Shown: positions 1 through 9,549 of the stretch, piece after piece
How the letters are laid out: each line of letters starts with the position of its first letter
How positions within the stretch are numbered: position 1 is the first letter of the stretch
Assembly (NCBI GenBank): GCA_038209965.1
Contig: JBBQXF010000018.1
Span: 1 to 50,868, forward strand
Direction of reading: 5' to 3'
Length of the DNA stretch: 50,868 bases
DNA from: JALONO01 sp038209965
GTDB lineage: Bacteria; Bacteroidota; Bacteroidia; Cytophagales; Thermoflexibacteraceae
Notes under the pieces: generated by a model
What the model was told of the DNA's origin: nothing
The model's input: only the letters and a program-made list of their open reading frames with translations
The model's database searches: none
Program-made: the position numbers and the translations under genes

Positions 1-2
1 AA

Positions 3-2732
3 ACCGAGGCGCAGTTCCTGAAAGGGTTCAAAAAGTTGGCAGAAAAAAACATCATTTGCAAATCCTACATTGGGCTGGGCTACCACCCCACCATAACCCC
101 CAACGTAGTGCTGCGCAACATTTTGGAAAACCCAGGATGGTACACCGCCTATACACCCTATCAAGCCGAGATCGCCCAGGGTAGGTTGGAGATGTTGATC
201 AATTACCAAACAATGGTGATCGACTTGACCGGTTTGGAGATTGCCAATGCCTCTTTGCTGGACGAGGCTACCGCCGCCGCCGAGGCGCTTTCGCTCATGT
301 ACGCGGTACGCCCCCGAGCCAAAAAAGATGCCAATAAATTTCTGGTTTCGGCGCAATGCTTGCCCCAGACCATCGACTTGTTGAAAACCCGGGCCAACCC
401 GATCGGAGTAGAACTGGTTGTTGGCGATGTGCGCACGTATGACATCACCGATCCAACCTTGTTTGGGATGCTGTTGCAGTACCCAGGGGCCGATGGTCAA
501 GCAGTTGACTACACCAACCTGATTGCGGCGGCGCACGATCACCAATTGCTGGTCTGTGTGGCGGCCGATCTGCTTTCACTCACGCTGTTGAAATCGCCCG
601 GGGAAATGGGGGCCGATGTGGCCGTGGGATCCGCCCAACGTTTTGGGGTGCCCATGGGCTTTGGTGGCCCGCACGCCGCTTTTTTTGCGACCAAAGATGA
701 ATACAAGCGCCAGATGCCGGGTCGCATTATTGGGGTTTCCAAAGATGCGCAAGGCAAAATGGCCTACCGGATGGCTCTCCAGACCCGCGAACAACATATC
801 CGTCGCGAAAAAGCCACTTCCAATATTTGTACTGCCCAAGTCCTGTTGTCGGTAATGGCGGCCGCTTATTCGGTCTATCACGGCCCCAAGGGCCTCCGTC
901 AAATCGGGGAGCGGGTACATGGCATGACTTGTTTGCTGGCCGATGCCCTTCAAGCGATTGGTTTCCAGCTAGCCCACGAACATTTCTTTGACACCCTCTT
1001 GGTGTTGAGCAACCGAGAGATCACCGATGCCATTTGGGAGCGGGCAGAAGAGGCGAAGGTAAACTTCCGCTATTTTAATGACCATTGCAATATTGGCATC
1101 TCGTTGAATGAAGCCACCACGGTAGAAGATATTGCCGAAATTGTCTCCATATTTACTGGTTCCACCGATCTAACTTATGTTTATGATGTGATCGGGAAAG
1201 CCAAAAGCGTAACCTCGATGCTGCCCGATGGGCTACAACGAACTTCGCCCTATTTGACTCACCCGGTTTTCAGCAAGCACCATTCTGAGCACGAGATGTT
1301 GCGTTATTTGAAACACTTGGAAAACAAAGACATATCGATGGTGCACTCCATGATCCCGTTGGGCTCGTGCACCATGAAACTGAATGCCACCGCCGAGATG
1401 ATCCCGGTTACTTGGCCCGAATTTGGCCAAATCCACCCCTTCGCCCCGGAAGACCAGACCAAAGGGTACGAAAAAATGTTCAAAACCCTTGAGAAATGGT
1501 TGAGTGAGGCCACGGGGTTTGCGGCAGTTTCCCTACAACCCAACTCCGGGGCCCAGGGCGAATACGCGGGCCTGATGGTAATCCGGGCCTACCACCATGA
1601 CCGGGACGACCATCAGCGCAACATTGCCTTGATCCCCACTTCCGCCCACGGCACCAACCCCGCATCGGCCGTTATGGCAGGCATGAAAGTGGTGTTGATC
1701 AAGTGCGATGAAAAAGGCAACATCGATGTGGCCGACCTGCAAGCGAAGGCCCTCGAGCACAAGCCGAATTTGGCCGCTTTAATGGTCACTTATCCTTCTA
1801 CGCATGGTGTTTTTGAAGAGGATATCCAAAAAATTTGCCAAATCATCCATGACAATGGGGGCTTGGTGTACATGGATGGGGCCAACATGAACGCCCAAGT
1901 GGGCCTCACCAGCCCCGCCCACATTGGGGCCGATGTGTGCCATTTGAACCTGCACAAAACGTTCTGTATACCGCACGGCGGGGGCGGTCCCGGCATGGGG
2001 CCCATCGGAGTAGTGGATCACTTGGCCCCTTACCTCCCCGGCCACGTAATGCGCAAGACAGGTGGCCCCAAGGCGATCACGGCCATTTCGGCTGCTCCCT
2101 GGGGCAGTGCGAGCATCCTCACCATTTCTTACGCCTACATCGCCATGATGGGGCCCGAAGGGTTGACCCGCGCCACCGAAATCGCAATTTTGAATGCCAA
2201 CTACATCAAGGCTCGTTTGGCGGGCAACTACGAAATCCTTTACACGGGCAAAAACGGCCGCTGTGCGCACGAGATGATCATCGATTGTCGGCAGTTTAAA
2301 CAATCGGCCGGTATTGAAGTGGAGGACATTGCCAAGCGCTTGATGGACTACGGATTCCACGCGCCAACGGTGTCGTTCCCCGTTTCGGGAACGCTCATGA
2401 TCGAGCCTACCGAAAGCGAGCCCAAGTCAGAATTGGATCGCTTTTGTGAGGCTATGCTGGCCATCCGCAAGGAAATAAGGGAGATCGAGGAAGGTGGGGC
2501 CGACCAAGAAAACAACCTGTTGCACAATGCCCCCCACACGGCCGATGTGATCACGGCCGATGTTTGGGAGCGTCCCTACAGCCGGCAACGGGCGGCTTAT
2601 CCCCTCTCCTATCTCAAAACGCACAAAATATGGCCCACGGCCAGTCGGATCGATAGTGCTTTTGGCGATCGGAACTTGGTGTGCAGTTGCCTGCCGGTTT
2701 CTGAATACGAAGAGGTAAACTTGGGAGTCTAA
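3..2732 (+). CDS. gcvP: Glycine dehydrogenase (decarboxylating), P-protein; 5' end outside the window
   Basis: P-protein of the glycine cleavage system: a cytoplasmic PLP enzyme that decarboxylates glycine and passes the aminomethyl group to the lipoyl arm of GcvH. The open frame runs to the window edge (TEAQFLKGFKKL is read before the first TTG at 36), so about 50 N-terminal residues are missing from a family of about 950-970. Both halves of the single-chain form are present: an N-terminal half with SYIGLGYHPT and a C-terminal half with the PLP loop HLNLHKTFCIPHGGGGPG. The Schiff-base lysine is encoded at 1956-1958. The C-terminus (VWERPYSRQRAAYPL, then RIDSAFGDRNLVCSC) is typical. No other gcv gene is nearby. 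A strong terminator follows the stop codon. Identity is near certain. Confidence 0.97.
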   Translation, partial: TEAQFLKGFKKLAEKNIICKSYIGLGYHPTITPNVVLRNILENPGWYTAYTPYQAEIAQGRLEMLINYQTMVIDLTGLEIANASLLDEATAAAEALSLMYAVRPRAKKDANKFLVSAQCLPQTIDLLKTRANPIGVELVVGDVRTYDITDPTLFGMLLQYPGADGQAVDYTNLIAAAHDHQLLVCVAADLLSLTLLKSPGEMGADVAVGSAQRFGVPMGFGGPHAAFFATKDEYKRQMPGRIIGVSKDAQGKMAYRMALQTREQHIRREKATSNICTAQVLLSVMAAAYSVYHGPKGLRQIGERVHGMTCLLADALQAIGFQLAHEHFFDTLLVLSNREITDAIWERAEEAKVNFRYFNDHCNIGISLNEATTVEDIAEIVSIFTGSTDLTYVYDVIGKAKSVTSMLPDGLQRTSPYLTHPVFSKHHSEHEMLRYLKHLENKDISMVHSMIPLGSCTMKLNATAEMIPVTWPEFGQIHPFAPEDQTKGYEKMFKTLEKWLSEATGFAAVSLQPNSGAQGEYAGLMVIRAYHHDRDDHQRNIALIPTSAHGTNPASAVMAGMKVVLIKCDEKGNIDVADLQAKALEHKPNLAALMVTYPSTHGVFEEDIQKICQIIHDNGGLVYMDGANMNAQVGLTSPAHIGADVCHLNLHKTFCIPHGGGGPGMGPIGVVDHLAPYLPGHVMRKTGGPKAITAISAAPWGSASILTISYAYIAMMGPEGLTRATEIAILNANYIKARLAGNYEILYTGKNGRCAHEMIIDCRQFKQSAGIEVEDIAKRLMDYGFHAPTVSFPVSGTLMIEPTESEPKSELDRFCEAMLAIRKEIREIEEGGADQENNLLHNAPHTADVITADVWERPYSRQRAAYPLSYLKTHKIWPTASRIDSAFGDRNLVCSCLPVSEYEEVNLGV

Positions 2733-2750
2733 CTTACTTCCCAAAAAATG

Positions 2751-2788
2751 AAAGGGAAAGGCGGCCAATGGCCGCCTTTCCCTTTTTT
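2751..2788. terminator. Bidirectional Rho-independent terminator
   Basis: A perfect 16-bp stem (2751-2766 with 2770-2785) with a 3-nt loop is followed by a T-run on the plus strand and preceded by an A-run. It can therefore stop both gcvP and the convergent outer-membrane gene that ends at 2817. Confidence 0.9.
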
Positions 2789-2816
2789 AGAAACCATCCT
2801 CGCGTTGAGCGAGTGG

Positions 2817-3911
2817 TTATTTAAAGAAAAAATTGACCCCAAAATATAAAAACCGGTTTTGGGAAGTGATATTCCCGCCTCCGGGAACCAAGTTGGCCAA
2901 GCCCAGATCATACGCCGCAAAAATTTGGAGGGGGATTTGGGCCAGTTCAACCCCGCCGCCAAAAGTGGCCCCGTAGTCCAGCCGCCGCAAATTGGCACCG
3001 CTGCCATTGCCAAAAGTAATGCTTTGAGATCTGCTGCGCCCTGCCACAGTGGTGTTCACATTGCCAAACAAGCCCACTGCCACGTATGGACCAGCCATCA
3101 AGAAGGGTTTGACCCGACCCAGATCAAACTTAACCCCCACATTGATGGGCACCTTGACATAGTGGATAGTACTGGAACTGCTGGAAGATACCCCAAACTC
3201 ATTAAAGCTGCTTTTGCCACCTTTGAGCGCGTACATCAGGCCAGATTGGACGAAAACCAGATCGCCCAGTGGCAAATCGACCACCAAACCGCCCATCGCC
3301 CCAATCCGGAAATCAGAAGTGATTGTAAAGCCATTGCCCTTTGATACACCTCTCGCCAGCCCACCCGCAGCCCGGAACCCCAGCCGGAATTCATTGTCAC
3401 TGGGACTGACTTCTGATTTGACAGGCTTTTCTTTGGGTTCCTTTTTTTCCTTTGATGAATCATCCGCTTGTTTGGCCTTGCTCACTTTTTCTTTTTTGGG
3501 GGAAGCAGGTTCTTCGCTAACAGGCTTTGGTTCTTTTCGGGGCTCGGGCTCGGCCTTCTGGACAGGCGTATTGCCCGCCGGGGCACTACCAACGTTGGAA
3601 ACCGCATTGCCAGCACCCTTTTTCAGGGTCATTTGGTAAGTAGTGGGCAGTTTGGTTTTTTTGTCTTGGCAAAATTTAACTGTTTGGCGCTCAAAGCCCG
3701 GGGCTTCAGCAGCCACTTCCACACACCCGCCCTTGGGCACGGTGATCTCGAAAGAGCCTTTCTTGGTGGTCAGTTTGCCATCAATGTAAATGTCGGCCTT
3801 GTATTCGGATACACTGACCCGCATTTGATGCTGGGCATGGGCTACAGTTAGCTTGAGCAGGAAGATAACGACCAAAATGAAGGCGAAACGCCACAACTGA
3901 CTGGTTTTCAT
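2817..3911 (-). CDS. Outer-membrane beta-barrel protein with PEGA-like N-terminal domain
   Basis: 364 residues. A signal peptide (about 1-26, ending AHAQ) is followed by a small beta-rich domain (about 28-100) of PEGA/carboxypeptidase-regulatory type (YIDGKLTTKKGSF, VPKGG). Next comes a Lys/Glu/Pro-rich linker (about 115-170), and then a C-terminal barrel (about 175-364) with the alternating Gly/aromatic strands of the Bacteroidota OMP_b-brl family (FRLGFRAAGG, VKPFLMAGPYVAVG, FLYFGVNFFFK). It should sit in the outer membrane, with the linker and N-terminal domain in the periplasm or outside. The charged linker may contact peptidoglycan, but that is a guess. The gene stands alone, convergent with gcvP. 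The substrate, if any, cannot be told from sequence. Confidence 0.85.
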   Translation of the reverse strand: MKTSQLWRFAFILVVIFLLKLTVAHAQHQMRVSVSEYKADIYIDGKLTTKKGSFEITVPKGGCVEVAAEAPGFERQTVKFCQDKKTKLPTTYQMTLKKGAGNAVSNVGSAPAGNTPVQKAEPEPRKEPKPVSEEPASPKKEKVSKAKQADDSSKEKKEPKEKPVKSEVSPSDNEFRLGFRAAGGLARGVSKGNGFTITSDFRIGAMGGLVVDLPLGDLVFVQSGLMYALKGGKSSFNEFGVSSSSSSTIHYVKVPINVGVKFDLGRVKPFLMAGPYVAVGLFGNVNTTVAGRSRSQSITFGNGSGANLRRLDYGATFGGGVELAQIPLQIFAAYDLGLANLVPGGGNITSQNRFLYFGVNFFFK

Positions 3912-4079
3912 GTAGTTTATTTTTTGTTAGATCCGTGAAAATGAATTGATTTTTGCTACACCTTGAGCTGTACACGCATGAAAGAACAGCAATGGCCCAA
4001 TAATGACAGCCTAACGCACTTTTTTTCAGTTTATGATACGGAGCCGGTGAATTGGGATAATTTTTGGGAAAAATGCAAA

Positions 4080-4105
4080 TTTGCCACAAAAGTTTTTTAA
4101 TTTTG
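4080..4105 (+). promoter_or_regulatory. Probable Bacteroidota promoter of the zinc-ribbon gene
   Basis: A perfect -7 element TAATTTTG (TAnnTTTG, 4098-4105) has a TTTG at 4080-4083. The 14-nt spacing is shorter than usual for the -33 element. It lies inside the longer reading frame that opens at 4064, which supports the downstream ATG at 4166 as the real start. Confidence 0.45.
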
Positions 4106-4165
4106 TTCCCATTTTCGGGCTATTCCCCAACACCACCGTATCAATCATTTGTTAGACAGAACATT

Positions 4166-5002
4166 ATGGAAAACCTGGTTGCCAAACAATTAGAAGCCCT
4201 GCTCAAACTTCAGTCAATCGACTCAAAACTGGACGAAATCGAGAAAATGCGCGGCGATTTGCCAGAAGAAGTGCGGGACTTGGAAGATGAGATCATCGGC
4301 TTCAATACCAGGATTGGTAGGTTCAACGAAGAACTCAACAACCTCAACGAAAGCATTGTCCATAACAAGCTCCTGATAAAAGACGCGGAAAAGTTGATCG
4401 AGAAATACGAAACCCAACAAAACAACGTCCGCAACAACCGCGAATATGATGCCATCAGCAAGGAAATAGAGCTTCAGCAATTGGAAATCCAGATCCTCAA
4501 TAAGAAGATGCGCGAAGCGTTGGCCAAAATTGAGATCAAGGAAAAGCAAATTGAGGATACTGAGGCTACGTTGGCTGCCCGCAACCGGGATTTGGCCAAT
4601 AAGCAAAAAGAATTGGATCAATTGATCGCCGAGAGCGGAGAAGACGAAGAAAAACTCCAGAAAGAGCGGGAACGCCGGGTAAAAAATATTGAGTCCCGTT
4701 TATATAAGTCCTACCAAAAAATCCGGGGCAATGCTCAGAACGGATTGGCGGTGGTAATGGTCAAGCGCGACGCTTGTGGTGGTTGCTTCAACATTGTGCC
4801 TCCCCAGCGTCAGGCCGATATTCGGGAAAAGAAGAAAATCATTGTTTGCGAGCATTGCGGTAGGGTATTCGCCGATGTGGAAGAAACGGTGGTGGTCGAA
4901 AAAGTGAAGAAGCCCACCAAAAAGCGTGGAGCTGCTGCCGTTGTGGAAGAAAAAACCGAGGCAATGGACGCTGGGCTTACCCCCACCGAAGAACTGCTCT
5001 AA
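4166..5002 (+). CDS. C4-type zinc-ribbon, coiled-coil protein (CT398/DUF164 type)
   Basis: 278 residues from ATG 4166; this start gives the usual N-terminus (MENLVAKQLEALLKLQ) and lies just after a -7 promoter element. Residues about 1-195 form a long charged coiled coil. A zinc ribbon with two knuckles (CGGCF and CEHCG) follows, then an acidic tail. Members are cytoplasmic and widespread in bacteria. The chlamydial homologue CT398 has been linked to sigma-54 and the type III secretion ATPase, but the role in Bacteroidota is unknown. The gene is followed by a terminator-like hairpin, so it is probably monocistronic. Confidence 0.88.
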   Translation: MENLVAKQLEALLKLQSIDSKLDEIEKMRGDLPEEVRDLEDEIIGFNTRIGRFNEELNNLNESIVHNKLLIKDAEKLIEKYETQQNNVRNNREYDAISKEIELQQLEIQILNKKMREALAKIEIKEKQIEDTEATLAARNRDLANKQKELDQLIAESGEDEEKLQKERERRVKNIESRLYKSYQKIRGNAQNGLAVVMVKRDACGGCFNIVPPQRQADIREKKKIIVCEHCGRVFADVEETVVVEKVKKPTKKRGAAAVVEEKTEAMDAGLTPTEELL

Positions 5003-5025
5003 GTCGTTGATAATCCCTTCATTAC

Positions 5026-5063
5026 CAGACCTGTTGGCCATTTTCCGACAGGTCTGATCTTTT
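5026..5063 (+). terminator. Rho-independent terminator-like hairpin
   Basis: Perfect 9-bp arms CAGACCTGT (5026-5034) and ACAGGTCTG (5048-5056) with a short trailing T-run, just after the zinc-ribbon gene. Confidence 0.65.
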
Positions 5064-5075
5064 AACCCTTCACCC

Positions 5076-5249
5076 ATGTTTATGAAACTGGACAAACGCT
5101 TCATCACCCTGCTTTGTTTTATAAGTGGTTTTCTTGTTACCATGATTGGCATTTATGCAACCACCAAATCTATTTCTTACGCACTCGTAGCACTCGGGAC
5201 CTTGAGTATGGTGGCCAGCTATTTTCTTTCCCGCCCCCGGCCGTCTTAG
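5076..5249 (+). CDS. Small two-helix membrane protein, hypothetical
   Basis: A 57-residue frame beginning MFMKLDKRF (ATG 5076; a second ATG at 5082). It has two hydrophobic segments (about 11-27 and 34-48) joined by a short turn, and a basic tail (SRPRPS) consistent with cytoplasmic termini. It lies between a terminator and the promoter of the giant repeat protein. The codon use resembles the neighbours. I do not recognise a family. It could be a chance frame, but the two clean helices and positive-inside charges favour a real inner-membrane microprotein. Confidence 0.5.
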   Translation: MFMKLDKRFITLLCFISGFLVTMIGIYATTKSISYALVALGTLSMVASYFLSRPRPS

Positions 5250-5261
5250 TTTGAGTTTCTT

Positions 5262-5269
5262 TAACTTTG
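5262..5269 (+). promoter_or_regulatory. -7 element for the giant T9SS protein
   Basis: TAACTTTG matches TAnnTTTG exactly and lies 23 nt before ATG 5293. I see no well-spaced -33 TTG. It supports 5293 rather than the in-frame TTG at 5251 as the start. Confidence 0.4.
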
Positions 5270-5292
5270 TTCATAACCCTATTCTTTCAACT

Positions 5293-8200
5293 ATGATCAA
5301 GCGTTTAGGTTTTCTGGTATTTCTGGTACTGACCGCATGGAAAGCCCAAGCTACTCACATAGTGGGCGGCGAAATCGGGATGCGTTTTGTTCAAGGCAAT
5401 GTGTATGCATTTAGCTTGACAGTCTATTATGATGCGCTGAACGCCGATCCGGCCGTCATCAATGATGATCCAACGGCCACGCTGAATATTTTTAGTAGAA
5501 CCACCAACCGACTGATCCGAAGGATCACACTGCCCAGGATTTCAAATGAATTGGTCAATTACACCGTTCCTGCTTGCGCAGTCGGCAGCCGGGTAGTGAC
5601 CCGCCGTTTTTTTTATGGAGTCAATGCCGAACTCAACCCAAACGAGTTTATCGAAGCGGGCGGCTACTATATTTCTTGGGAGCGCTGCTGTCGCAATGGG
5701 ATTATTGACAACATATTGAGCCCCGGCAATACTGGCCAGACTTTCTACATGGAGTTCCCCCCCCTGATCCGGAGCGGGGCCCGTTTTATCAATTCGGCCC
5801 CGGCTTTGTTCCAGCCAGTTGCCGATTACGCTTGTGTCAACCAACCTTTCACCTATAATTTTGGGGGCACCGACCAAGATGGGGATCAGCTTGTGTATTC
5901 GTTGCGCGCTCCGATCCGGGGATTCTCAACCAACGATGTCCCTCGGCCAGACAACCCGCCCAACCCCGGCCCTTACCCCGATGTTCGTTTTGGAGCAGGC
6001 TTTGGGGTGAGCAACATGGTACCAGGCGCCCCCTCTTTGCAGATTGACAACCGTACCGGAATCCTGAATGTGACCCCCAGCCGCACCGGGGTGTTTGTGT
6101 TTGGTATCCGAGTGGAGGAGTTCCGCAACGGGGTCAAGCTTGGTGAAGTAATACGAGAATACCAGTTGGTGGTGATCAACTGTACCCTCAACCGCCCACC
6201 AGTGACCGTGGTAGAAGATCCGTCCCAGCCCGGAGTACCATTGAGCGACAATGACACCATTTATTTTAGGATCGGCGAAGCCAATCGCTGTGCCAACTTA
6301 GGGGTAACCGACCCCGACTCACGAACTGTCATCACCACGGTGGCCAGCCCTATTGGTTTTACCCTGCCCGCGCCACTACCCACCATCCAAGTGATCAACC
6401 TGCCCAATGGCGGAACGGGACGCACCCGGGTCTGCTTTCCCGAATGTCCACCGCCGGGCCGCCCAGCCAACCAGCGCCAAGCGTTCTCGTTTGACGTGGT
6501 GTCGGCTGACAACGGCTGCCCCCAGCCCCAAACTTCCCGGCGAAGGATCAACGTGGTCTATCTGCCCCGGCCCAATGCCGCCCCCGTGGTGCGCACCAGC
6601 CTGCCCGGTTACGATTCCATCCGTAATGAATATAATATCGCCATTGACTTGGAACAGTTGGTCAATTTCACGGTGACGGCCACTGATCCCAACGGAGATC
6701 GGATTTCCTTGACCGCGACTGGTCTGGGCGAACTACCGGGAGCGGTGTTCAATCCCCCGGCATCTGGGCCCTCGCCCCTGCGGGCTGCCTTTACCTGGCA
6801 ACCACCTTGCAACCTGTTTGTTACCGGCCAAACCGAGCGGCAGTTTGTGGTCAGGTTCAACGGAGCCGATCAAGTGCCCTGCTCTGGCCCAACCAGTGGC
6901 CAGACCACCGTCAGGATTACGGTCCGCAACCGTCGAACTGCCAATACTAGGCCCGTGCCCACGACCAGTTTAAGGTTCAACGCCACTGAGCGGATTTATA
7001 TTGACACCATTATTGTGGGGCGGCCCTACAGTTTCAATGTTTTTGGCCAAGATGCAGAACGTGACAGTCTCGGATTGTCACTGCGGGGAGCTGGTTTCAG
7101 CCCTACTTCACTGGGCATGAATTTCCCCAATGCCGGAGGCCGACCACCTTTGATCAGCACGTTCCGCTGGACCCCGGGCTGCAATGTCATAGCCGCACCA
7201 GACACCTCCCGCACGCTGGACCTTGATTTTCGGCTCCAAGATTTTGACCGCTGTAGCACCAACTCCACCGATTCCACCGTACGGGTGCGACTGGTCGTCA
7301 TCAACCGCCCCAACCAACGGCCCTTCGCCATTCCCACACTCCGTTTTGACCCAGTCAACCGGGTTTATTTTGATACTGTGGCGGTGGGGGGCACTTTCAA
7401 CTTTCCCGTGCGGGCCGATGACCCGGATCGTGACAGTTTGCTGTTACAACTCCAAGGGCTGGGCGGCATTAATCCCACTACTTTGGGCATGGTGTTCCCG
7501 GATGCGCGGGGCCGCCCGGTTTTGACTGGCAATTTCCGCTGGGCGCCCGGTTGTGATGTACTGGCCGCTGCGCCCGCGGTGGCTCGTACTTTCAACATCC
7601 GTTTCCGGGTGCAAGACATTGATCCTTGTGGCAATTCGCGGGACTCGACGGTCCAAGTCCGGCTGGTGGTCGTGCCCCGACCGAACCAACGGCCCACCGT
7701 AGTACCCGACTTGCCGTTCGATGCCCGAAACCGGATCTACTTCGATTCGGTCGTGGTTGGGGGCAGTTTCAGTTTCCGGGTACGCGGCGACGATGCCGAT
7801 CGGGACAGCTTGGTCCTCCAATTGCAAGGTGTGGGCCTCAACCCTTCGGCTTTGGGCATGATCTTCCCCATTTTGCGGGGCCGCCCCCAGCTCAACGGCA
7901 ATTTCCGTTGGACTACCCGCTGCGCCACCTTGGTGGACAGCACCCGCTCGCAAGATTTTTTTGTCAATTTTATTGTAACTGATTTTGATCAGTGCGGAGT
8001 GCCCAAATCGGACACTGCCCGGGTACGGCTCCGGGTGCTCCCCAACCGCACCCTCAACCGCCCCCCCGTGACCAGCACGGTGCTGCCCTTGCGTCCCGGC
8101 AGCCGGCGGCAATATGTGGACACGGTCAACGTGGGCGATCGGGTCAACTTTACGGTGTTGAGTACCGATGCCGATCTGGACAGTTTGCGACTGGTCGGCC

Positions 8201-9459
8201 TGCCCCAAGGCTTTACCTTTGCCTCGGTGGGAATGCAGTTCCGCGAGGTGACTGGCCGCGCCCAAGTCCGTTCCCCCCTCACTTGGCTGGCTTTGTGCGA
8301 TTACCTGCCCACTGGGAGCAACCAACGGATATTTGACATCAACTTTGTGGCGCGAGACTTTAAGGAATGCGCCGCCCCCGCCCTGGACACCATCAGTGTG
8401 CGGCTGGTACTCAGGATCCGGCCCGGCATCAACCAAGTGCCCCGCGCTGATCTGGAACCGGCCGTGCTCAACACGTTCGCCGCCCAAGCTGGATCACCCC
8501 GACGACTTCGCCGCACCATTTTGGCGGGCAGTGCCGCCCTGAGTTTCAATGTACTAGGCAGCGACGCAGACAACGATTCCATTTTATTGGTGGCCCGGCC
8601 CATCGGATTTACCCTGACCGAAGCGGGCATGAGCTTCCGCGACCAGGGCGGCATAGGCCGGGTAAGCGGGCCGTTTGCTTGGAACCCCAGTTGTGCCCAG
8701 CTCGGCCCCAACTTCTCAGTCCGCGAACTGAACGTTGATTTTATTGTACGGGATTTTCGGAACTGCGGTGCCAATGCCACCGACACCCTCCGGTTGGTTT
8801 TCCAACTGCAACCGCCCGTGATCAATCCGCCAAGGCTGAACGTAACCCGGGCCAATACTACCATTGCTGACAATACCTTATTTGATTTACGGCCCGGTGA
8901 TACACTGGCCTTGAACCTGCAAGCGGTTGATCCTGATAATTTTACGGTCAATATTACTGGCATACCTGCTGGTTTCAATTTTGCCGATCTGGGAATACGG
9001 TTCAGCAATGCCTCCGGGCGAGGCACTGCCCAAACCAATTTTGTGTGGCTGCCCACTTGCGAGATGTTGGCCCAATTCAACAACCGCGAACTGGAAGTGA
9101 CTTTTGGGGCGAATGATGTCAATCCCTGCGGGCCCAACCAAGCGAGTGCACCCTTGCGGATCCGGCTGCGCCTACGTGATGCTTCACTTGGCCCGGATTT
9201 TCAGCCCGCCAATGTGTTCACCCCGAACGGCGATGGCCGCAATGATACCTTCCGGATCCCGGGCCTGCCAGCCCGTAGTTGTACCGATGAATTCATCCGC
9301 ATTGACATTTTCAACCGATGGGGCAAAAAAGTATTTGACAGCGTGCGCAACGATTTTGCGTGGAACGGCGAGGGATATCCCCCGGGAACCTATTTTTATG
9401 TGCTCACCTTCCGCACCCGGCAGTTCAAAGGGACGGTAAATATGCTTTCGGGTGAATAG
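5293..9459 (+). CDS. Giant secreted repeat protein with T9SS type B (gliding-motility-associated) C-terminal domain
   Basis: 1388 residues. The signal peptide (MIKRLGFLVFLVLTAWKAQA) is followed by THIVGGEI, a common mature start in large Bacteroidota surface proteins. Residues about 20-410 have irregular beta-rich repeats. From about 415 to 1300 come roughly seven Ig/cadherin-like repeats of 110-125 residues, each with a D-x-D-x-DSL strand, LGM-F, a GR-P segment and FRW-PGC. The C-terminus (about 1302-1388) begins FQPANVFTPNGDGRNDTF and contains FNRWGKKVF and W-G---PPGTYFYVL. That is the CHU_C/gliding-motility-associated (type B) sorting domain that directs export through the type IX system. 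It is probably surface-anchored or released, with a likely adhesive or structural role. A perfect hairpin terminator follows. Confidence 0.9.
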   Translation: MIKRLGFLVFLVLTAWKAQATHIVGGEIGMRFVQGNVYAFSLTVYYDALNADPAVINDDPTATLNIFSRTTNRLIRRITLPRISNELVNYTVPACAVGSRVVTRRFFYGVNAELNPNEFIEAGGYYISWERCCRNGIIDNILSPGNTGQTFYMEFPPLIRSGARFINSAPALFQPVADYACVNQPFTYNFGGTDQDGDQLVYSLRAPIRGFSTNDVPRPDNPPNPGPYPDVRFGAGFGVSNMVPGAPSLQIDNRTGILNVTPSRTGVFVFGIRVEEFRNGVKLGEVIREYQLVVINCTLNRPPVTVVEDPSQPGVPLSDNDTIYFRIGEANRCANLGVTDPDSRTVITTVASPIGFTLPAPLPTIQVINLPNGGTGRTRVCFPECPPPGRPANQRQAFSFDVVSADNGCPQPQTSRRRINVVYLPRPNAAPVVRTSLPGYDSIRNEYNIAIDLEQLVNFTVTATDPNGDRISLTATGLGELPGAVFNPPASGPSPLRAAFTWQPPCNLFVTGQTERQFVVRFNGADQVPCSGPTSGQTTVRITVRNRRTANTRPVPTTSLRFNATERIYIDTIIVGRPYSFNVFGQDAERDSLGLSLRGAGFSPTSLGMNFPNAGGRPPLISTFRWTPGCNVIAAPDTSRTLDLDFRLQDFDRCSTNSTDSTVRVRLVVINRPNQRPFAIPTLRFDPVNRVYFDTVAVGGTFNFPVRADDPDRDSLLLQLQGLGGINPTTLGMVFPDARGRPVLTGNFRWAPGCDVLAAAPAVARTFNIRFRVQDIDPCGNSRDSTVQVRLVVVPRPNQRPTVVPDLPFDARNRIYFDSVVVGGSFSFRVRGDDADRDSLVLQLQGVGLNPSALGMIFPILRGRPQLNGNFRWTTRCATLVDSTRSQDFFVNFIVTDFDQCGVPKSDTARVRLRVLPNRTLNRPPVTSTVLPLRPGSRRQYVDTVNVGDRVNFTVLSTDADLDSLRLVGLPQGFTFASVGMQFREVTGRAQVRSPLTWLALCDYLPTGSNQRIFDINFVARDFKECAAPALDTISVRLVLRIRPGINQVPRADLEPAVLNTFAAQAGSPRRLRRTILAGSAALSFNVLGSDADNDSILLVARPIGFTLTEAGMSFRDQGGIGRVSGPFAWNPSCAQLGPNFSVRELNVDFIVRDFRNCGANATDTLRLVFQLQPPVINPPRLNVTRANTTIADNTLFDLRPGDTLALNLQAVDPDNFTVNITGIPAGFNFADLGIRFSNASGRGTAQTNFVWLPTCEMLAQFNNRELEVTFGANDVNPCGPNQASAPLRIRLRLRDASLGPDFQPANVFTPNGDGRNDTFRIPGLPARSCTDEFIRIDIFNRWGKKVFDSVRNDFAWNGEGYPPGTYFYVLTFRTRQFKGTVNMLSGE
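6535..9195 (+). repeat. Tandem array of about seven ~115-residue Ig-like coding repeats
   Basis: Units recur about every 340-370 bp within the giant protein. The best conserved units lie at about 6940-8040. Hallmarks in each are Y-F-D-(T/S)-V-x-V-G, D-x-D-x-DSL, LGM-F, GRP and F-R-W ending in a Cys pair partner. The outer units have diverged, so the array looks old rather than recently amplified. Confidence 0.8.
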
Positions 9460-9514
9460 CCGCGTTTTTTGGTTGATCGGGCCATGCTATTGAAAGTTGA
9501 TTGATCAAAGCTGA

Positions 9515-9549
9515 AAAAGCCCCAAACTTTCTTAAAGTTTGGGGCTTTT
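9515..9549 (+). terminator. Rho-independent terminator after the giant T9SS protein
   Basis: Perfect 16-bp stem (9515-9530 with 9534-9549), a 3-nt loop, an A-run before and a T-run within the 3' arm. It may act in both directions. Confidence 0.88.

Noticed and set aside
7444..8487. Long antisense frame inside the giant T9SS protein
   Set aside because: It is a shadow of GC-rich, repetitive codons on the opposite strand. The sense frame has clear domains.
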